A stretch of DNA of 64,000 nucleotides from Leptospira sanjuanensis (lineage in GTDB: Bacteria > Spirochaetota > Leptospiria > Leptospirales > Leptospiraceae): contig NZ_JAIZBH010000001.1 of NCBI RefSeq assembly GCF_022267375.1, positions 2,390,501 to 2,454,500 on the forward strand, written 5' to 3'. Made by a program: the position numbers and the translations under genes. Shown here one piece after another: positions 1 through 21,370 of the stretch (position 1 is the first letter of the stretch; every line of letters starts with the position of its first letter). The notes beneath the pieces are model-generated. The model worked only from the letters and a program-made list of their open reading frames with translations, did not search any database and was not told the origin of the DNA.

Positions 1-194
1 TCATTCAAACCGAGTTTCGTATGATTACGAATGCACGGTATCGAATTCTTCAAAGATTGATTCGAAAATCCGATCGGAAGGTCGTATGCAATTCGAATTC
101 GTTTTGTATACTTTTCGATTCCGATCGAAAACGACCTTGGAAACAATCCGTTTCCTTGCGGGCAGTTTGAGTTTTTAAAAAGAAAGAAAGATCG

Positions 195-219
195 ATCGGA
201 TCTTTTATCGATATTCGAT

Positions 220-231
<12 letters not shown>
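195..231 (-). terminator. Probable terminator of ilvBN
   Basis: A perfect 10-bp inverted repeat (ATCGGATCTT / AAGATCCGAT, 17-nt loop) overlaps the ilvN stop codon. Read on the minus strand it is followed by a pyrimidine-rich tract with runs of T (around 174-194). Seen directly; the terminator role is inferred. The remaining bases 1-194 contain no gene that I can support. Confidence 0.5.
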
Positions 232-2411
<2,180 letters not shown>

Positions 2412-2432
2412 GATTCCACCCCTTACGTCCAT

Positions 2433-2864
2433 AAAGATACCGGAAAGGCTACTGTCAAGAGGAACCGTGTTCTTAGATCCGCGGTTGTCCCGATGAAAAA
2501 CGCGTTTCCCAAAGGTCCCCCATGTTCAAAAAATGAATGAGCAAATCGGAATCGGTTCGACTGTTTTCACATTGAGACGACGTCGTTCATTCCAACTCAA
2601 ATTCTTCGATTTAAAATAGGGTTGCTATTGAATGGAACATTTTTATATAAAAGGGAAACGGAAATTTTTTTCCAAAATCTAATAGATAAAAAGGACTAAT
2701 TTTCAGCTCAAATCACTTTTTATTTTACGAAGGAAGCTATCTGTTCTTATTTTCTTTACAGAATATTTGAGCCTCAAAAGAATATTCAATGAATCTTGTC
2801 CGTCGAAAAATAATAATGCGAATTCCGAATTTGGAAGAACGAAATTTAAAAAAGAGAGAATCAA
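2433..2864. other. Divergent intergenic region ilvB / TPR gene
   Basis: About 430 bp with no supportable gene. It is AT-richer than its surroundings and must hold the promoters for ilvBN (minus) and the TPR gene (plus). I see no T-box, leader peptide rich in branched-chain codons or strong attenuator hairpin before ilvB. Confidence 0.5.
2622..2651 (+). promoter_or_regulatory. Candidate sigma-70-type promoter for the TPR gene
   Basis: TTGCTA (2622-2627), an 18-bp spacer and TATAAA (2646-2651) sit in the most AT-rich part of the divergent region. The match is reasonable but was made by eye, and the predicted transcript would have a leader of roughly 200 nt. Confidence 0.3.
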
Positions 2865-3974
<1,110 letters not shown>

Positions 3975-4039
3975 CGAACCCCACCCGTTTAAACCAAGTT
4001 AGGCGGACCGAAACGGACTCGCCTTGCCGAAAGAATGAG

Positions 4040-4060
4040 CGTCGTTTTTTATGCGACGCC
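4040..4060 (+). other. Hairpin downstream of the TPR gene
   Basis: GCGTCG and CGACGC form a 6-bp stem with a T-rich 9-nt loop. The T run is in the loop and not after the stem, so this is a weak terminator candidate for the TPR gene. Confidence 0.25.
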
Positions 4061-4209
4061 CGTTCGTTACAAATCGAAATTCTCCGTTAGTACGCTCCTT
4101 CAATCAATACTTCAAAAAGAATTCTCCTTGTGCTTCCGAGCCTTCGTCTTGAAATTTACCTCAAACAAGGCAAAGCGCATAACGCGCAAACGGCTCTGGA
4201 AAGCAATGT

Positions 4210-6747
4210 ATGAATGATATCACCCGGTCGATCCGCAATTTCACCTTTCAATTCATTTTAGTCACCGAAGTAATCGGCTTCTCCCTCGCAATCGGAGCCT
4301 CGATCGTCTTTTTCAAGTCCTTTTTGGAGCTGGATCCGAATCAGCTTCAGAGTGCGGTTCGTTTGACCTTAGGTGTTTCCGTTTTCACACTCGCCTTTAC
4401 CGTTTATTCGGATCTAAGAAAGCTGAAACCGATTTTAAAATATCGCAAGGTCGTCGAACAGGGAATCATCGATCGGGAAACCGCCTTTGCGGCACAGAAG
4501 TCTTTGACCCGCCTTCCTTTGTTTCATGCGATCGAAATTTCCGGACGTATCTTCGTCACGGCCACGCTCATCATCCTTTTAAGAAGTTTCACTTCTTCCG
4601 TCGAGATCGCGGACTTTTACAACCTATTCGCGATTACTACGATCCTTTCGTTGTCGCTCGGGGTTTATACGTTTTTAACCACTGAAAAATTGACTACGCA
4701 GTTGATCGAGTCGGGAGCGTTCAGCGTGATCGACGCTTCTTCCTTGTTGAAGATACGGTTGACGACTTCGCTTACGATGATCTTTATTTTTATCGTTTTG
4801 ATTCTCGCCGTGGGAGTTTCGAGTCTTGTTTATAAGTTCAATTACGCGGCGGTTCGAAAGTCTTACTTCAATCAGATGATCAACGTGAACGAAACGCTTC
4901 ACATTCTCACGGAATCGATTTTCGACGAGATGAAATCGGATGCGGAAAAGCTGATACACGATCCGATCTTTCTTTCCTATGCGGAAAATTACAAATTGAG
5001 CGACTTGGAGAGATTTTTGGAAACCCTTCTCAGCCGTTCGCCCAAATACGAATCGATCTCTTTGCTCCAAGCCGAGGGAGAATCCTGGAGAATTCTCTCG
5101 GGAACGGGAACTCTCGCAAAAGACGGAGAATCTCTTTTAAAACAGTTCCGTCTTCCCTCCGAAAACAAGGTTTTGGAATCGGTTTCCGCCGAACGAACCT
5201 TTGTCAGCGAACCGACCGCATCTCCGGTTTCCGGAACTCCGGTCGTTCTGATTTTGACACCAATTTCGTCTAACGCGAAACTTTACGTCGCCTATTCCCT
5301 TCGAATCGCGGATCTCACGAGTAAACTGATCGGTTCTATCCAGATCGGAAAAACCGGTTATCCCGGTCTTTTAGGGGCGAGCGAAGTCGTTCTCAATCAC
5401 GTGAATCCCGCTTTGAATCTCAAACGTCTGCAGGACTTTCCGTTTTACGATCAGGTAAAAGACTATCAGGATAACGTTCCGGTTCGTTACTTCTTCGGCG
5501 GAAAATACAAATACATGATTCTTCTGAAGAACAAAAAATACGGATTCATTACGTTCGCCTCGGTGGAAAACGAAGAGATCACGGGAGAGGCGATCGTCGC
5601 CGTATACGCGATGGCGGTGATTTCCTTTTTCGGTCTGATTTTGATCGGAATTCTCATCCATATCATTCTTAGAAAAAAACTGAAACCCCTCGAGGAAAGC
5701 CAAGACGTTCTCGAATCGATGGCTGATGGAAATCTTACGCAGTCCCTGAAGGTTCTCGCATTGGACGAAATCGGAGAAATGTCGATCTCGATCAATTCGT
5801 TTAACAAAAAGGTGAAAACGGTTTTGGGTAAAATCGTAAACGCATCCAACAACCTCGCGACTTCCTCCGATGAAATGTCCGGCGCTTTGAACTTCATTTC
5901 GGATAACGCACAAAACCAAGCGGCTTCCTCCGAACAGATCTCCGCTTCGATCGAAGAGATTTCCGCGGGAATGGACGGAGTGGAAGCGCAGACGAAAGAA
6001 CAGGTCAACCTTTTGAACAAACTCGCATCGGATATGAAACTCTTCTCCGATTCGATCCACGAAACTTCCAGCAACCTGGACAAGACCTTATTCGAAGTCG
6101 AAAAAATCACGCAGGACGCGAAAAAGGGAGGAAGTTCCCTCGAACTCACCAATCAATCGATCACAAAGATCAGCCGCAGCTCGGAAGATATCGCGGGAGT
6201 GATTGAGATCATCAACACGATCTCGGAACAAATTCATCTTCTTGCGTTGAACGCCGCGATCGAAGCCGCAAGAGCGGGAGCAGCGGGGAAAGGTTTTGCG
6301 GTCGTCGCCGACGAGATTTCCAAACTCGCCGATAAAACCACGAACAGCATCAAGGACATCGAACAGATCATCCAGAGTAACGAAGCGGAGATCGGAATCG
6401 GAATTCAGAACATCACCGATACGGTGACGGTGATCTCGGGTATCATTGCGGGCATTTCCGAAATCAACAGCCAGATGAAAGTCGTGAATCAATTTATGGA
6501 ACATCAGCTTTCCAAAAACGATCAGATGAATTTCACCGCAAAGGAAGTCAAGGACAGATCCGACGTAATTCAAGGTGCGGTTCGGGAACAGAAAATCGCG
6601 ATCGAAGAAATTTCCAGAACCATCACGACGATCAACGATCTCAATCAATCTTCCGCGGCTTCCTCCGAAGAACTCAGCTCTAGTTCCATCGGTTTAGCGA
6701 AATTAGCCGAGGATCTGAAACGAGAAGTGGAATTCTTCAAACTTTAA
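4210..6747 (+). CDS. Methyl-accepting chemotaxis protein with five N-terminal membrane segments
   Basis: An 845-residue chemoreceptor. Hydrophobic stretches at about 15-37, 48-66, 106-126, 132-155 and 188-212 precede a sensor region (about 213-455) and a further membrane helix (about 460-485). A HAMP-like linker (485-540) and the MCP signalling coiled coil follow. The receptor tip is unmistakable: [20 protein letters not shown] near residues 675-695, which binds CheA/CheW in the family. Most MCPs have two membrane helices, so the extra N-terminal bundle is unusual. The bundle may be a second, membrane-embedded sensor; its ligand is unknown. ATG at 4210 follows GGAAAG. No CheBR pentapeptide tether is seen at the C-terminus. 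Confidence 0.9.
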   Translation: MNDITRSIRNFTFQFILVTEVIGFSLAIGASIVFFKSFLELDPNQLQSAVRLTLGVSVFTLAFTVYSDLRKLKPILKYRKVVEQGIIDRETAFAAQKSLTRLPLFHAIEISGRIFVTATLIILLRSFTSSVEIADFYNLFAITTILSLSLGVYTFLTTEKLTTQLIESGAFSVIDASSLLKIRLTTSLTMIFIFIVLILAVGVSSLVYKFNYAAVRKSYFNQMINVNETLHILTESIFDEMKSDAEKLIHDPIFLSYAENYKLSDLERFLETLLSRSPKYESISLLQAEGESWRILSGTGTLAKDGESLLKQFRLPSENKVLESVSAERTFVSEPTASPVSGTPVVLILTPISSNAKLYVAYSLRIADLTSKLIGSIQIGKTGYPGLLGASEVVLNHVNPALNLKRLQDFPFYDQVKDYQDNVPVRYFFGGKYKYMILLKNKKYGFITFASVENEEITGEAIVAVYAMAVISFFGLILIGILIHIILRKKLKPLEESQDVLESMADGNLTQSLKVLALDEIGEMSISINSFNKKVKTVLGKIVNASNNLATSSDEMSGALNFISDNAQNQAASSEQISASIEEISAGMDGVEAQTKEQVNLLNKLASDMKLFSDSIHETSSNLDKTLFEVEKITQDAKKGGSSLELTNQSITKISRSSEDIAGVIEIINTISEQIHLLALNAAIEAARAGAAGKGFAVVADEISKLADKTTNSIKDIEQIIQSNEAEIGIGIQNITDTVTVISGIIAGISEINSQMKVVNQFMEHQLSKNDQMNFTAKEVKDRSDVIQGAVREQKIAIEEISRTITTINDLNQSSAASSEELSSSSIGLAKLAEDLKREVEFFKL

Positions 6748-6825
6748 ACCTCGCCTCGAGGAGAAGAGCGACCCGACATCGCAAAAACCCTTGATTTTTC
6801 CCCCCGTGCTTTTACTTTGCACTTT

Positions 6826-7095
<270 letters not shown>

Positions 7096-7104
7096 TCTTC
7101 ACGA

Positions 7105-7127
7105 TTCCGAGCCCGTTCGGCTCGGAA
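7105..7127 (+). terminator. Strong hairpin after the small hypothetical gene
   Basis: TTCCGAGCC and GGCTCGGAA form a perfect 9-bp stem with a 5-nt loop, 10 bp after the stop codon. There is no U tract after it, so it may be a terminator of the U-less type or only an RNA 3'-end stabiliser. Confidence 0.4.
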
Positions 7128-7310
7128 AAACATTCGCTCTCAACTCGATCTCCTTCAACCGCTTCGAATCGACCTCCGTCGTAAGGACCGAAATCCGAGT
7201 TTCCATTCTTTTCCTTTCCCGAATTCGAGTGCACTACGCAAAAATCTCCTTTCCAGGCTTGGAAACAAGAAACGTTTCAGTTCGAGTCCGTAAACGATCT
7301 GCGGAAAAAC

Positions 7311-7329
7311 CCGAGCCAACGAACCTCGG
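7311..7329 (-). terminator. Probable terminator of the 667-residue gene
   Basis: Read on the minus strand, CCGAG and CTCGG form a 5-bp stem with a 9-nt loop, followed by GTTTTTCC. It lies 14 bp after the stop codon at 7344. The stem is short but correctly placed. Confidence 0.4.
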
Positions 7330-7343
7330 ATTTTTACTTCGGA

Positions 7344-9347
7344 TTAACGGGTGAGATTTACGATGAGATTGAGTTTTTCGGAAACCGTGATTACGTCTTG
7401 AACGCGGTTTTTGTCCACAAGAACCGCAGTTGGACCGATTTCATCCAACACGATCTTCTTTCCTTTGATCTGTCCCAAAAGAAGTTCCATCGTATTTTGG
7501 TCTTTCGTACGAACGAGAACACAATCCTCTGTGATGTCGACGACCGGAAGATTTCCGCCCCAATCTTCCAATAAGAAGAGAAGGTTCTGCGCGAGATCCG
7601 CTTTGCTGGAATTCTTTAAGAAGTCGATGAACTCAGTCGGTTTGTATCCGAGCAGAATTCCCAATTGGAACGCTTCTTTAGTAAGAACGAAGGTATAAAC
7701 CCGATCGTAGTCTTTGAGTTCCGTAAACGCTTTGAGAATATGAAGTCCGTGAATGGAAACACGATCCGGAAACGCGATGATCGTAAAGTCCGGGTTGATC
7801 GTAATTCCGCCTTTTTCCGTTTTGTGGGAAAGTTCCCCTGTTTGGAAAAAGTATTCTCCCAACTTGGAAAGCCCGAGGAAACGGTTCGGATATTCGATTT
7901 CCAAAAGTCCGAAAAGATGCAGATAAAAGATCGCGCTCATGATTTCCTTACGGAGTTCCGCGAGATCGGACTGAAAATTCTTAGTCCTAAATCCGGGAGA
8001 AAGAATCATGTGTTCCCGAATGATATTGGAAAAAATCACCGAAAGATGAATGCGTTTCGCCTTGATGATAAGGCTCACGCACTTGTCGAGAATCGGTTTA
8101 TCGTAAAAAGGCATTTCCGTCGCTGTGAAAACTTCCGCGGGAACGACCCGTTTCATACGGGCTTCGTTGACCTCGTGGACGACGAGTTTCATGATTTCGA
8201 AAATATCCTTCTCGTTGAATCCGTTCACGTCGCCTTTGAGAATGATGTTTTCTCCCTTGATGTCGACGAGGTTCAGGAGTTTCAGAACCGGAAGAATCAA
8301 TTCCATCTGATAGATCTGGCTCTTTTCCGGAAAAATTCCGATATCGGGATTGAGAAGTTCCTGTTCCGTGCGTTTGTGATCGGCTTGTTTTACCTTTCCG
8401 GACTTAGCAAGAACCAAACCTTTGCGGCTGATATAAGAGATCAGTTTTTTGATGTTGAGAAAAAAGTCTAAGTCGTTCGCCGCGAGTTTTTCCGTTCTTT
8501 GTTTGGTTCCTTTTTTGATCGAAGGAAGAATCGGATGCGTCTGAACGTATTTTAAAATTTCATCGGGGATCGCGAAAACTCGGACGAACTTTTCATCCAC
8601 AAAACAAACGTCCATTACCAATCCTTTCGCGATCAGCGCAGGAACGATCTGTTCGTATTTACCGCGGCTTGTAACAACGTAACTGCGGATGTCTTCCGCT
8701 TCGGAAACTCCCCCGCTCAGGTAGATGCGGACGAGAGTGTCTCGTTCCAAATCGGCGAGAGACTGAAGGTTGAGATCGATTCCTTCTTCGGAAGCGGCAA
8801 TCGAATAAAACTTTTTGATCGAGTCGAGTTGTTTCGGAGCTTTAACCGCAGCCTTCCACTCGTCCGAGATTTCGGTCGTCTTCTTGCGGTCGAGAACCTT
8901 TTCGAGTGAGATCTTGTATTTGTCGCCTTTGAGATTTTGATCCAAAGGAACGAGATCGGCGATCTCCTCAAACGCATGATATTTATCTAAATTGTTCGTA
9001 AGACGTTCGCGGTTTTTTCTCTGATAGACGAGCTGATATTTCCGAAGAAGGTTCAACTCCATCTCGACGTTGATCGGAGGAATGTTCACCTTTCTCGAAA
9101 TTTCACCGAGCGTCAGAACGTTTTTATTCTTAAGTATGCTGGTATAAATCGTAACCTGAAGCTGAGTCAGTTTTTCCAAAACTCCTTTCAGATAAAATTC
9201 ATCCTGAAAGGTTTCGTAAAGATAGGCTACGTTCTTATTTTTTTCTTTATAAGGAAGTTTTGCAAGATTCCAGAGAGTCGCGACTTTTTTCAGATCGTTG
9301 AGTTCAAGTTTATCGAGTTCCTGAAGTAGTACTGAATCGTTGCTCAT
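7344..9347 (-). CDS. Large protein with a helicase XPB/Ssl2 N-terminal-like domain
   Basis: 667 residues, soluble and highly charged. Residues about 510-600 ([20 protein letters not shown] ... [20 protein letters not shown] ... LLEDWGG) fit the pattern of the helicase-associated domain found N-terminal to bacterial XPB-type helicases. The N-terminal 100 residues look like winged-helix DNA-binding modules (short helices ending in a [24 protein letters not shown] recognition helix). No Walker A or DEAH box is present, so it is not itself a helicase, and no helicase gene is beside it. Likely a DNA-associated protein; role unknown. Domain recognition was by eye. Confidence 0.6.
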   Translation of the reverse strand: MSNDSVLLQELDKLELNDLKKVATLWNLAKLPYKEKNKNVAYLYETFQDEFYLKGVLEKLTQLQVTIYTSILKNKNVLTLGEISRKVNIPPINVEMELNLLRKYQLVYQRKNRERLTNNLDKYHAFEEIADLVPLDQNLKGDKYKISLEKVLDRKKTTEISDEWKAAVKAPKQLDSIKKFYSIAASEEGIDLNLQSLADLERDTLVRIYLSGGVSEAEDIRSYVVTSRGKYEQIVPALIAKGLVMDVCFVDEKFVRVFAIPDEILKYVQTHPILPSIKKGTKQRTEKLAANDLDFFLNIKKLISYISRKGLVLAKSGKVKQADHKRTEQELLNPDIGIFPEKSQIYQMELILPVLKLLNLVDIKGENIILKGDVNGFNEKDIFEIMKLVVHEVNEARMKRVVPAEVFTATEMPFYDKPILDKCVSLIIKAKRIHLSVIFSNIIREHMILSPGFRTKNFQSDLAELRKEIMSAIFYLHLFGLLEIEYPNRFLGLSKLGEYFFQTGELSHKTEKGGITINPDFTIIAFPDRVSIHGLHILKAFTELKDYDRVYTFVLTKEAFQLGILLGYKPTEFIDFLKNSSKADLAQNLLFLLEDWGGNLPVVDITEDCVLVRTKDQNTMELLLGQIKGKKIVLDEIGPTAVLVDKNRVQDVITVSEKLNLIVNLTR

Positions 9348-9514
9348 AAGGGAAGATACGCCGGACGGTGTATTTTATGTAGCCATAATCAGAATTTGAG
9401 TTCGTTCGTAAACAAAAAACCAGTTTCGACCCGCAGGCAATTCGGAGAATTCTCCGGTTTTTTGAACCCCCTTTCTGTAGTTGTCTTTTGAAAGGAAGTT
9501 CAAAATCTTTGTGA

Positions 9515-10814
<1,300 letters not shown>

Positions 10815-10818
<4 letters not shown>

Positions 10819-11066
10819 CGAAATTGTTAAACGAACTCGAAAAAGGTCAGGAAGGTTCGATCCTTTCCCTTCTTCTCCAACCCGGAAAGGAAGACCTGTT
10901 TCGAAACATCCTCGACATCGGACTTTTGCCCGGGACGAAAATTCTCGTTTTGGAAAAATATCCGACTCAAAAGAAGATGGTTCTCCGTGCGGGAGAAGTG
11001 GAAATCGCGATTCGGGAAGGAGAAGCGGAGCTCATCCAAATTGGAGAAGTTCATGGGTCATTCTAA
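10815..11066 (+). CDS. feoA: Ferrous iron transport protein A
   Basis: An 83-residue cytoplasmic SH3-like protein that accompanies FeoB. The diagnostic core is present: a helix, then [17 protein letters not shown] and a final strand rich in hydrophobic residues. It overlaps the preceding kinase gene by 4 nt and feoB by 14 nt, so the three are translationally coupled. No Fur box was identified upstream. Confidence 0.9.
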
Positions 11067-13167
11067 CGTGAAAGCGCAGGAAAAAACTTCCCGAATTCTC
11101 ATGGCGGGAAATCCGAACTGCGGTAAATCGACCTTATTCAATCGCCTAACAGGGCTTAGACAAAAAACCGGCAACTATCACGGGGTCACCGTGGAAAAAG
11201 CCGAAGGGATTTTGGGACACGGAGAACATTCCCTGAAAGTTCTGGATCTTCCCGGTGCGTTCAGTCTCGGCGGAAACTCCGAAGACAAACAGATCACGAG
11301 CCGGGTTCTCATCGGTCACGAAGAAGGAGATCGGATTCTTTTCGTGATGGACGCTTCCCTCGCGGAAAGAAGTCTTCAGTTTCTGCTTCAGATCCTGGAA
11401 CTCGACGTACCCGTGTTAGTCGCCGTCACGATGCGGGACGTTCTCGAAAAAAAACGGGTTCACTTGGATTTGGACGTTCTTTCGAGAGAATTCGGAATTC
11501 CGTTTCAATACGTGAATCCGAAAAACGGAGAAGGAGTTCAGGAACTAAAGGATCTTCTCGTTTCTCCCGGAGCTTTCCGACTTCCGATCCGCTCCTTCAC
11601 TTGGGACAAAGAACGTGAGAATTTTACGAACGGACTGCTGCGTTTGCTCGACTCCGAACATTCAAAATCTCTTAAATTCGTTCTATTAAATTCGTTCAAA
11701 GAACTTTCGGGAGAAACTCTTCAAAAAGGTCTTCCAGGCCTTTCTTTGTTTTCCGAAGATTCCCAAAACGTAATCCGACAAGAATTTTCCCGTTTCGGAA
11801 AATCCTTCACCTATCTCGAAGAACTCACTCAAAAATCCATCTACATCAAAAAGATATTGGGGAACGCGCTCGGAGGAAACGCACTTCCGAACGAGCGCGT
11901 TCTTTCCCAGGCGGATAAGATTCTTCTGCATCCTTTTTGGGGATTGGTTTCCTTTTTGGGAATCATGGCCTTGATGTTTCAAGCGCTCTTCACTTGGTCG
12001 GAAACTCCGATGGATTGGATCGAGTCGAGCGTTCAAAGTGTCGGAAGTTTTGTCGGCGGTTTTATGGAAGAAGGTCCGTTGCGTTCTCTCGTTCAGGAAG
12101 GGATCATCGGAGGAGTCGGAGCGGTTCTCGTTTTTATTCCGCAAATCAGTTTGCTTTTTTTCTTTATCGGAATTTTGGAAGAGACCGGTTATATCGCGCG
12201 CGCTTCCTTCGTGATGGATCGGTTTATGAGCAAATTCGGTCTTTCCGGAAAATCGTTTATCCCCCTTCTTTCCTCCGCCGCTTGCGCCGTGCCCGCGATC
12301 ATGGGTACAAGAACCATCGAGAACAAATCGGATCGAATCACTACGATTTTAGTTTCACCTTTGATCACTTGTTCGGCCCGGTATCCGGTTTACATTCTCG
12401 TAATCGCCGCCGTGTTTCCCGCGACAAAAATCGGGGGGATTTTCAGCGTGCAGGCTCTGACGATGCTCGGTCTGTTTCTTGCCGGAATGATCGCGTCCAT
12501 GCTCGCGGCTCTCGTTTTCAAAAAGACGTTCTTTCGATCGGACTCCTCTTATTTTCTGATGGAACTCCCCGCTTACAACGCGCCTTCGATCAAAAGTCTT
12601 TTGTTAAACGTATTCAAAAAACTGAAAGCATTTTTGTCCACCGCAGGTCAGATCATCCTTTTTATTTCCATTCTCCTTTGGTTTTTGGCGAACTATCCGC
12701 GAATCGATTCCGCGCAATACCCGAACGCGTCCGAGGCGGAACTCAAAAAAATCCAAATCCGCGAATCGTATGCGGGAGACGCGGGAAAATTCATGGAGCC
12801 CGTTTTAAAACCGATCGGATTTGATTGGAAGATGGGAATCGGAATCATCACCTCGTTTGCGGCGAGAGAAATCATGGTCTCCACTCTTTCTATTATCTAC
12901 GGAGTCGGAGGGGAAGAATCGGACGACGATCTCAAAGAAGCGATCCGCAAGGACAAGGATGAAAACGGAAAAGAAGTCTGGGGTTTGCGGAACTCGGTTA
13001 GCCTTTTGCTGTTCTTCGCCTTTGCCTGTCAGTGTATGTCCACGCTCGCCGTGGTAAAAAAGGAAACCAATTCGGTCGCCTGGCCTCTCTTTTTATTCGG
13101 GTACATGACGTTATTAGCATATACTACTTCGTTTATCGTTTTCCAGGTTTGGAATCTGTTTTCCTAA
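11053..13167 (+). CDS. feoB: Ferrous iron transporter B
   Basis: Inner-membrane Fe(II) transporter of 704 residues. The G domain shows G1 GNPNCGKST (19-27), G2 in GNYHGVTVE and G3 DLPG (65-68). G4 reads TMRD (126-129) where the family normally has N-x-x-D. Then come the GDI helices, two Gate domains ([39 protein letters not shown]) and about eight membrane helices. The last part carries [16 protein letters not shown]. The ATG at 11053 lies inside feoA; a further in-frame upstream extension would run through feoA and is rejected. Confidence 0.95.
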   Translation: MGHSNVKAQEKTSRILMAGNPNCGKSTLFNRLTGLRQKTGNYHGVTVEKAEGILGHGEHSLKVLDLPGAFSLGGNSEDKQITSRVLIGHEEGDRILFVMDASLAERSLQFLLQILELDVPVLVAVTMRDVLEKKRVHLDLDVLSREFGIPFQYVNPKNGEGVQELKDLLVSPGAFRLPIRSFTWDKERENFTNGLLRLLDSEHSKSLKFVLLNSFKELSGETLQKGLPGLSLFSEDSQNVIRQEFSRFGKSFTYLEELTQKSIYIKKILGNALGGNALPNERVLSQADKILLHPFWGLVSFLGIMALMFQALFTWSETPMDWIESSVQSVGSFVGGFMEEGPLRSLVQEGIIGGVGAVLVFIPQISLLFFFIGILEETGYIARASFVMDRFMSKFGLSGKSFIPLLSSAACAVPAIMGTRTIENKSDRITTILVSPLITCSARYPVYILVIAAVFPATKIGGIFSVQALTMLGLFLAGMIASMLAALVFKKTFFRSDSSYFLMELPAYNAPSIKSLLLNVFKKLKAFLSTAGQIILFISILLWFLANYPRIDSAQYPNASEAELKKIQIRESYAGDAGKFMEPVLKPIGFDWKMGIGIITSFAAREIMVSTLSIIYGVGGEESDDDLKEAIRKDKDENGKEVWGLRNSVSLLLFFAFACQCMSTLAVVKKETNSVAWPLFLFGYMTLLAYTTSFIVFQVWNLFS

Positions 13168-13179
13168 TATAGATTGCGG

Positions 13180-15138
<1,959 letters not shown>

Positions 15139-15154
15139 AAGTACGAAGAATCAC

Positions 15155-16153
15155 ATGACCTTTCAAAAAGAATTTTCACTTTCCTCCGCGCTGCGAGTCG
15201 GCCCGGAATATCCTCCGATCGTTGTCGCCGAAATCGGACTCAATCACAACAACGACGAAGACATCGGAAAACGAACGATCGCCGCCGCCAAAAAGTGCGG
15301 AGCGCAGGCCGTAAAATTTCAATCCTATGTTACCGAAGAATTCATCGACGTTCACAATCCGGACGCGAAGATCCTCGTCGATATATTCAAAAAATATGAA
15401 CTATCGGAAGCGATGCATAAGAAGTTTCAAAAGACGGCCGAAGAAGAAGGACTCGTCTTTTTTTCGACCCCTCTTTGCGTCAGTTCGCTTCAAATGCTCG
15501 TAAATCTAAAGGTTCCCGCGATCAAAATCGCGAGCGGGGACGTTACCAACAAATCGCTTTTATCGGAGACGGCGCGCACCAAACTTCCCGTGATCCTTTC
15601 CTCCGGCGCGGCGGATTTTTTCGAACTCAGCCGTGCGATCTCCTTTTTGGAAAACGAAGGAACGGACAAACTTTGTCTTTTGCATTGCGTTTCCTTATAT
15701 CCGACTCCGCCGGAAAAAGCGAATCTGAAGGTGGTGGAAACATTCAAAAATCTGTATGTCTGTCCGGTGGGCTTTTCGGATCATACTGCGGGGAGCGTCG
15801 CCGCAAGCGTAGCGGTTTCGTTAGGCGCTTCTATGATCGAAAAACATTTCACCTTGGATCAAAATCTGGACGGGCCGGATCACGGAATTTCCGCCAACCC
15901 CGAAGAATTAAAAGCGGTTTGCGACAACGCGCTTGTCGCATGGAAGATGAAGGGAAACGGAGAAAAGAAACCTTGGCCGGAAGAAGTCCGCGGAAGATTT
16001 TTCGGAAGAAGATCCTTATACGCGGATGCGAAGGGCGCGCCGATCGCGCTTCGTCCCGACCTGACACAAAAAGAATCCAGATTTTTCGATGCATGGGAAA
16101 CGGAAAAAACGAGCGGATTCAAAGCGGAATCCGGCAAACCCTTTCATGTTTAG
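15155..16153 (+). CDS. NeuB-family nonulosonic acid synthase
   Basis: 332 residues of the N-acetylneuraminate synthase family, which condense phosphoenolpyruvate with an amino sugar. It shows EIGLNHNND near the N-terminus, [40 protein letters not shown] and IEKHFTLD, all TIM-barrel signature segments. The C-terminal antifreeze-like (SAF) domain is short and weak ([15 protein letters not shown]...). No neuA, neuC or other sugar-activating gene is nearby. The product could be a sialic, legionaminic or pseudaminic acid precursor; the sequence alone does not decide. It starts 17 bp after the phosphotransferase gene and overlaps the next gene by 8 nt. Confidence 0.88.
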   Translation: MTFQKEFSLSSALRVGPEYPPIVVAEIGLNHNNDEDIGKRTIAAAKKCGAQAVKFQSYVTEEFIDVHNPDAKILVDIFKKYELSEAMHKKFQKTAEEEGLVFFSTPLCVSSLQMLVNLKVPAIKIASGDVTNKSLLSETARTKLPVILSSGAADFFELSRAISFLENEGTDKLCLLHCVSLYPTPPEKANLKVVETFKNLYVCPVGFSDHTAGSVAASVAVSLGASMIEKHFTLDQNLDGPDHGISANPEELKAVCDNALVAWKMKGNGEKKPWPEEVRGRFFGRRSLYADAKGAPIALRPDLTQKESRFFDAWETEKTSGFKAESGKPFHV

Positions 16154-17303
16154 TCTATTTCAGCCAAGAACATTCGTTTTTTCTAAATTACAAAATCCGA
16201 TCGTAAAAGTCGGTTTTTTGATTCTTCTCGTTTCCGCCTCCGTCGGTGGCGCGCCCGCGGCGTACGGCAATCTCGGTTCGGAAGTGGACTTTATCGATTT
16301 CGGAAGATGGACCACGGCTCCGTTTAGTTATTCGGTTTCTTCTTCGTTTTCTCCCGAATACGGAGGTTTTAATCTTTTCGATTCGGACCCAACCACTCAC
16401 TGGTATTCCGCCAATCGACCGGGAAACGAATGGATCATCGTCGACTTCGGTTCCAAACGCCTGATCAACGGCTTGGAAATCACGGTTCCTTTGTTCCGCA
16501 AAGAGCGCGCCGTGAAAAAATACGAGATTCAGGTTCTAATCCGGGACGACTGGAGAACCATATTCACGAATCAGAACGTGGAGCTGAAGAACTTTCACAA
16601 ACTGGAAAGTTTGGACGCCTCGGTTTTACGGATTTATTTTCCTGATACGACAGATAGAGGTGTCGTGATCAGCGATCTCAAACTCTTTCTCAATCAAAGA
16701 CTGTTGAATGGAATCGATCCTCGCCTCCGCGGATATACCTTTCCCGTTTTAGGCGGACTCATTCCGAGTTTCGATTTTCAGCTCCCGAACGCTCCCCGCG
16801 TATATCGGAACGGGGTTCATAAGGGAATCGATATATACAAAAAACGAGATACGAACGGCCAGATTTCCAATCTGAACTTCCAAGACGAGGCAGTCGCTCC
16901 CGCGGACGGAATCGTTGTGCGTGCGGATCTGAATTATTCTCCCATGACCTTGGCCGATTACGAATATCATACGGCTCAATCGCAAAAAGGTACGGTCACC
17001 TTCGTCGAAAAGGATTTCGGCGGCAGACAAATCTGGATCGATCACGGCCACGGAGTCATGACGAGCTTCAATCATCTTTCCTCGATTCGAAAGAATCTCA
17101 ATGTTGGCGATAAGGTGAAACAAGGAGAAGTCATCGGAAACGTAGGCAATTCCGGTCTCATCGAAGAAGCGAAAGGTTCCGCGGATAACGTTCATCTTCA
17201 CTTTGAGATCTGGGTGGACGGAGAATTTTTCGGAAACGGGGTCGCACCCGCGCAAGTTCGAAAGATGCTACAGTTCTTTTTCAAAAGAAGCGGCGTGGAT
17301 TGA
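16146..17303 (+). CDS. Secreted M23 peptidase with N-terminal discoidin-like domain
   Basis: 385 residues. An N-terminal hydrophobic segment (about 19-40, ending [11 protein letters not shown]) suggests export. Residues about 50-180 look like an F5/8 type C (discoidin) carbohydrate-binding fold ([18 protein letters not shown], then WIIVDFGS). The M23/LytM metallopeptidase part has H225-x3-D229 (VHKGIDIY), DHGHG near 300 and HLH at 350-352, so the zinc site is complete. Expected activity is cleavage of peptidoglycan peptide bridges. The ATG at 16146 lies inside the neuB-like gene, suggesting coupling. It is the last gene before the flagellar cluster. Confidence 0.85.
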   Translation: MFSLFQPRTFVFSKLQNPIVKVGFLILLVSASVGGAPAAYGNLGSEVDFIDFGRWTTAPFSYSVSSSFSPEYGGFNLFDSDPTTHWYSANRPGNEWIIVDFGSKRLINGLEITVPLFRKERAVKKYEIQVLIRDDWRTIFTNQNVELKNFHKLESLDASVLRIYFPDTTDRGVVISDLKLFLNQRLLNGIDPRLRGYTFPVLGGLIPSFDFQLPNAPRVYRNGVHKGIDIYKKRDTNGQISNLNFQDEAVAPADGIVVRADLNYSPMTLADYEYHTAQSQKGTVTFVEKDFGGRQIWIDHGHGVMTSFNHLSSIRKNLNVGDKVKQGEVIGNVGNSGLIEEAKGSADNVHLHFEIWVDGEFFGNGVAPAQVRKMLQFFFKRSGVD

Positions 17304-17511
17304 AAGATCCGCTCGAGCCGCCTCGAATCGCGTTTTTCTTTGCGAAAGCGATCGAAAAAACTCAACGCATCGCGACCCACTTTTCACTACACAAAGATTC
17401 AGTACGCGCAAGCGTCTTTCCAAACACATTCAAAATGACGAATGAACGCATTTCACTGCGCTTAACATTTGTGTACCGAAAGAAAATTTTCTAAAAAAAT
17501 TCGAAAAGGGA

Positions 17512-17539
17512 TTGTACTTTCTTTCCGATATTTGATTAT
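17512..17539 (+). promoter_or_regulatory. Candidate promoter of the fliF operon
   Basis: TTGTAC (17512-17517), a 16-bp spacer and GATTAT (17534-17539), followed by a GGTGGAG ribosome site before the fliF ATG. It resembles a housekeeping promoter; I see no sigma-28-type site (TAAA-N15-GCCGATAA). The rest of 17304-17571 is plain intergenic DNA. Confidence 0.3.
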
Positions 17540-17571
17540 GTCCCGTATTGTAAATTCGGTGGAGATTCGTT

Positions 17572-20240
<2,669 letters not shown>

Positions 20241-20243
20241 CTC

Positions 20244-21167
<924 letters not shown>

Positions 21168-21283
21168 ACTCGAAGCCGTTCTGGAATCGCAACCGTCGAC
21201 GGCCGTTTTCGGTCGGAAGCCTTTGTCTTTTTTCTCGGTTCGGAATTCGCTTTGGAGCCAAGACATTCTTCTCCCTTCTTATC

Positions 21284-21320
21284 GATCTCCCGGGAAAACC
21301 GGGAGATCTTTTCTTTTTGT
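21284..21320 (+). terminator. Rho-independent terminator after fliH
   Basis: A perfect 10-bp stem (GATCTCCCGG / CCGGGAGATC) with a 5-nt GAAAA loop is followed by TTTTCTTTTT. Textbook form, 117 bp after the fliH stop. It separates fliFGH from fliI. Confidence 0.85.
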
Positions 21321-21370
21321 GGGAGATCCTACAATTTCATTCGGAGAATTCGGTTTTAAGAAAAAGTTAT

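Noticed and set aside
2433..2864. Leader-peptide attenuator before ilvB
   Set aside because: No short frame rich in Ile/Leu/Val codons with a terminator hairpin is visible on the minus strand.
4035..4217. 60-codon frame between the TPR gene and the chemoreceptor
   Set aside because: No ribosome site, poor composition; it overlaps the chemoreceptor start.
17304..17571. Possible sigma-28 promoter before fliF
   Set aside because: No TAAA-N15-GCCGATAA-like site was found; a housekeeping-type site fits better.
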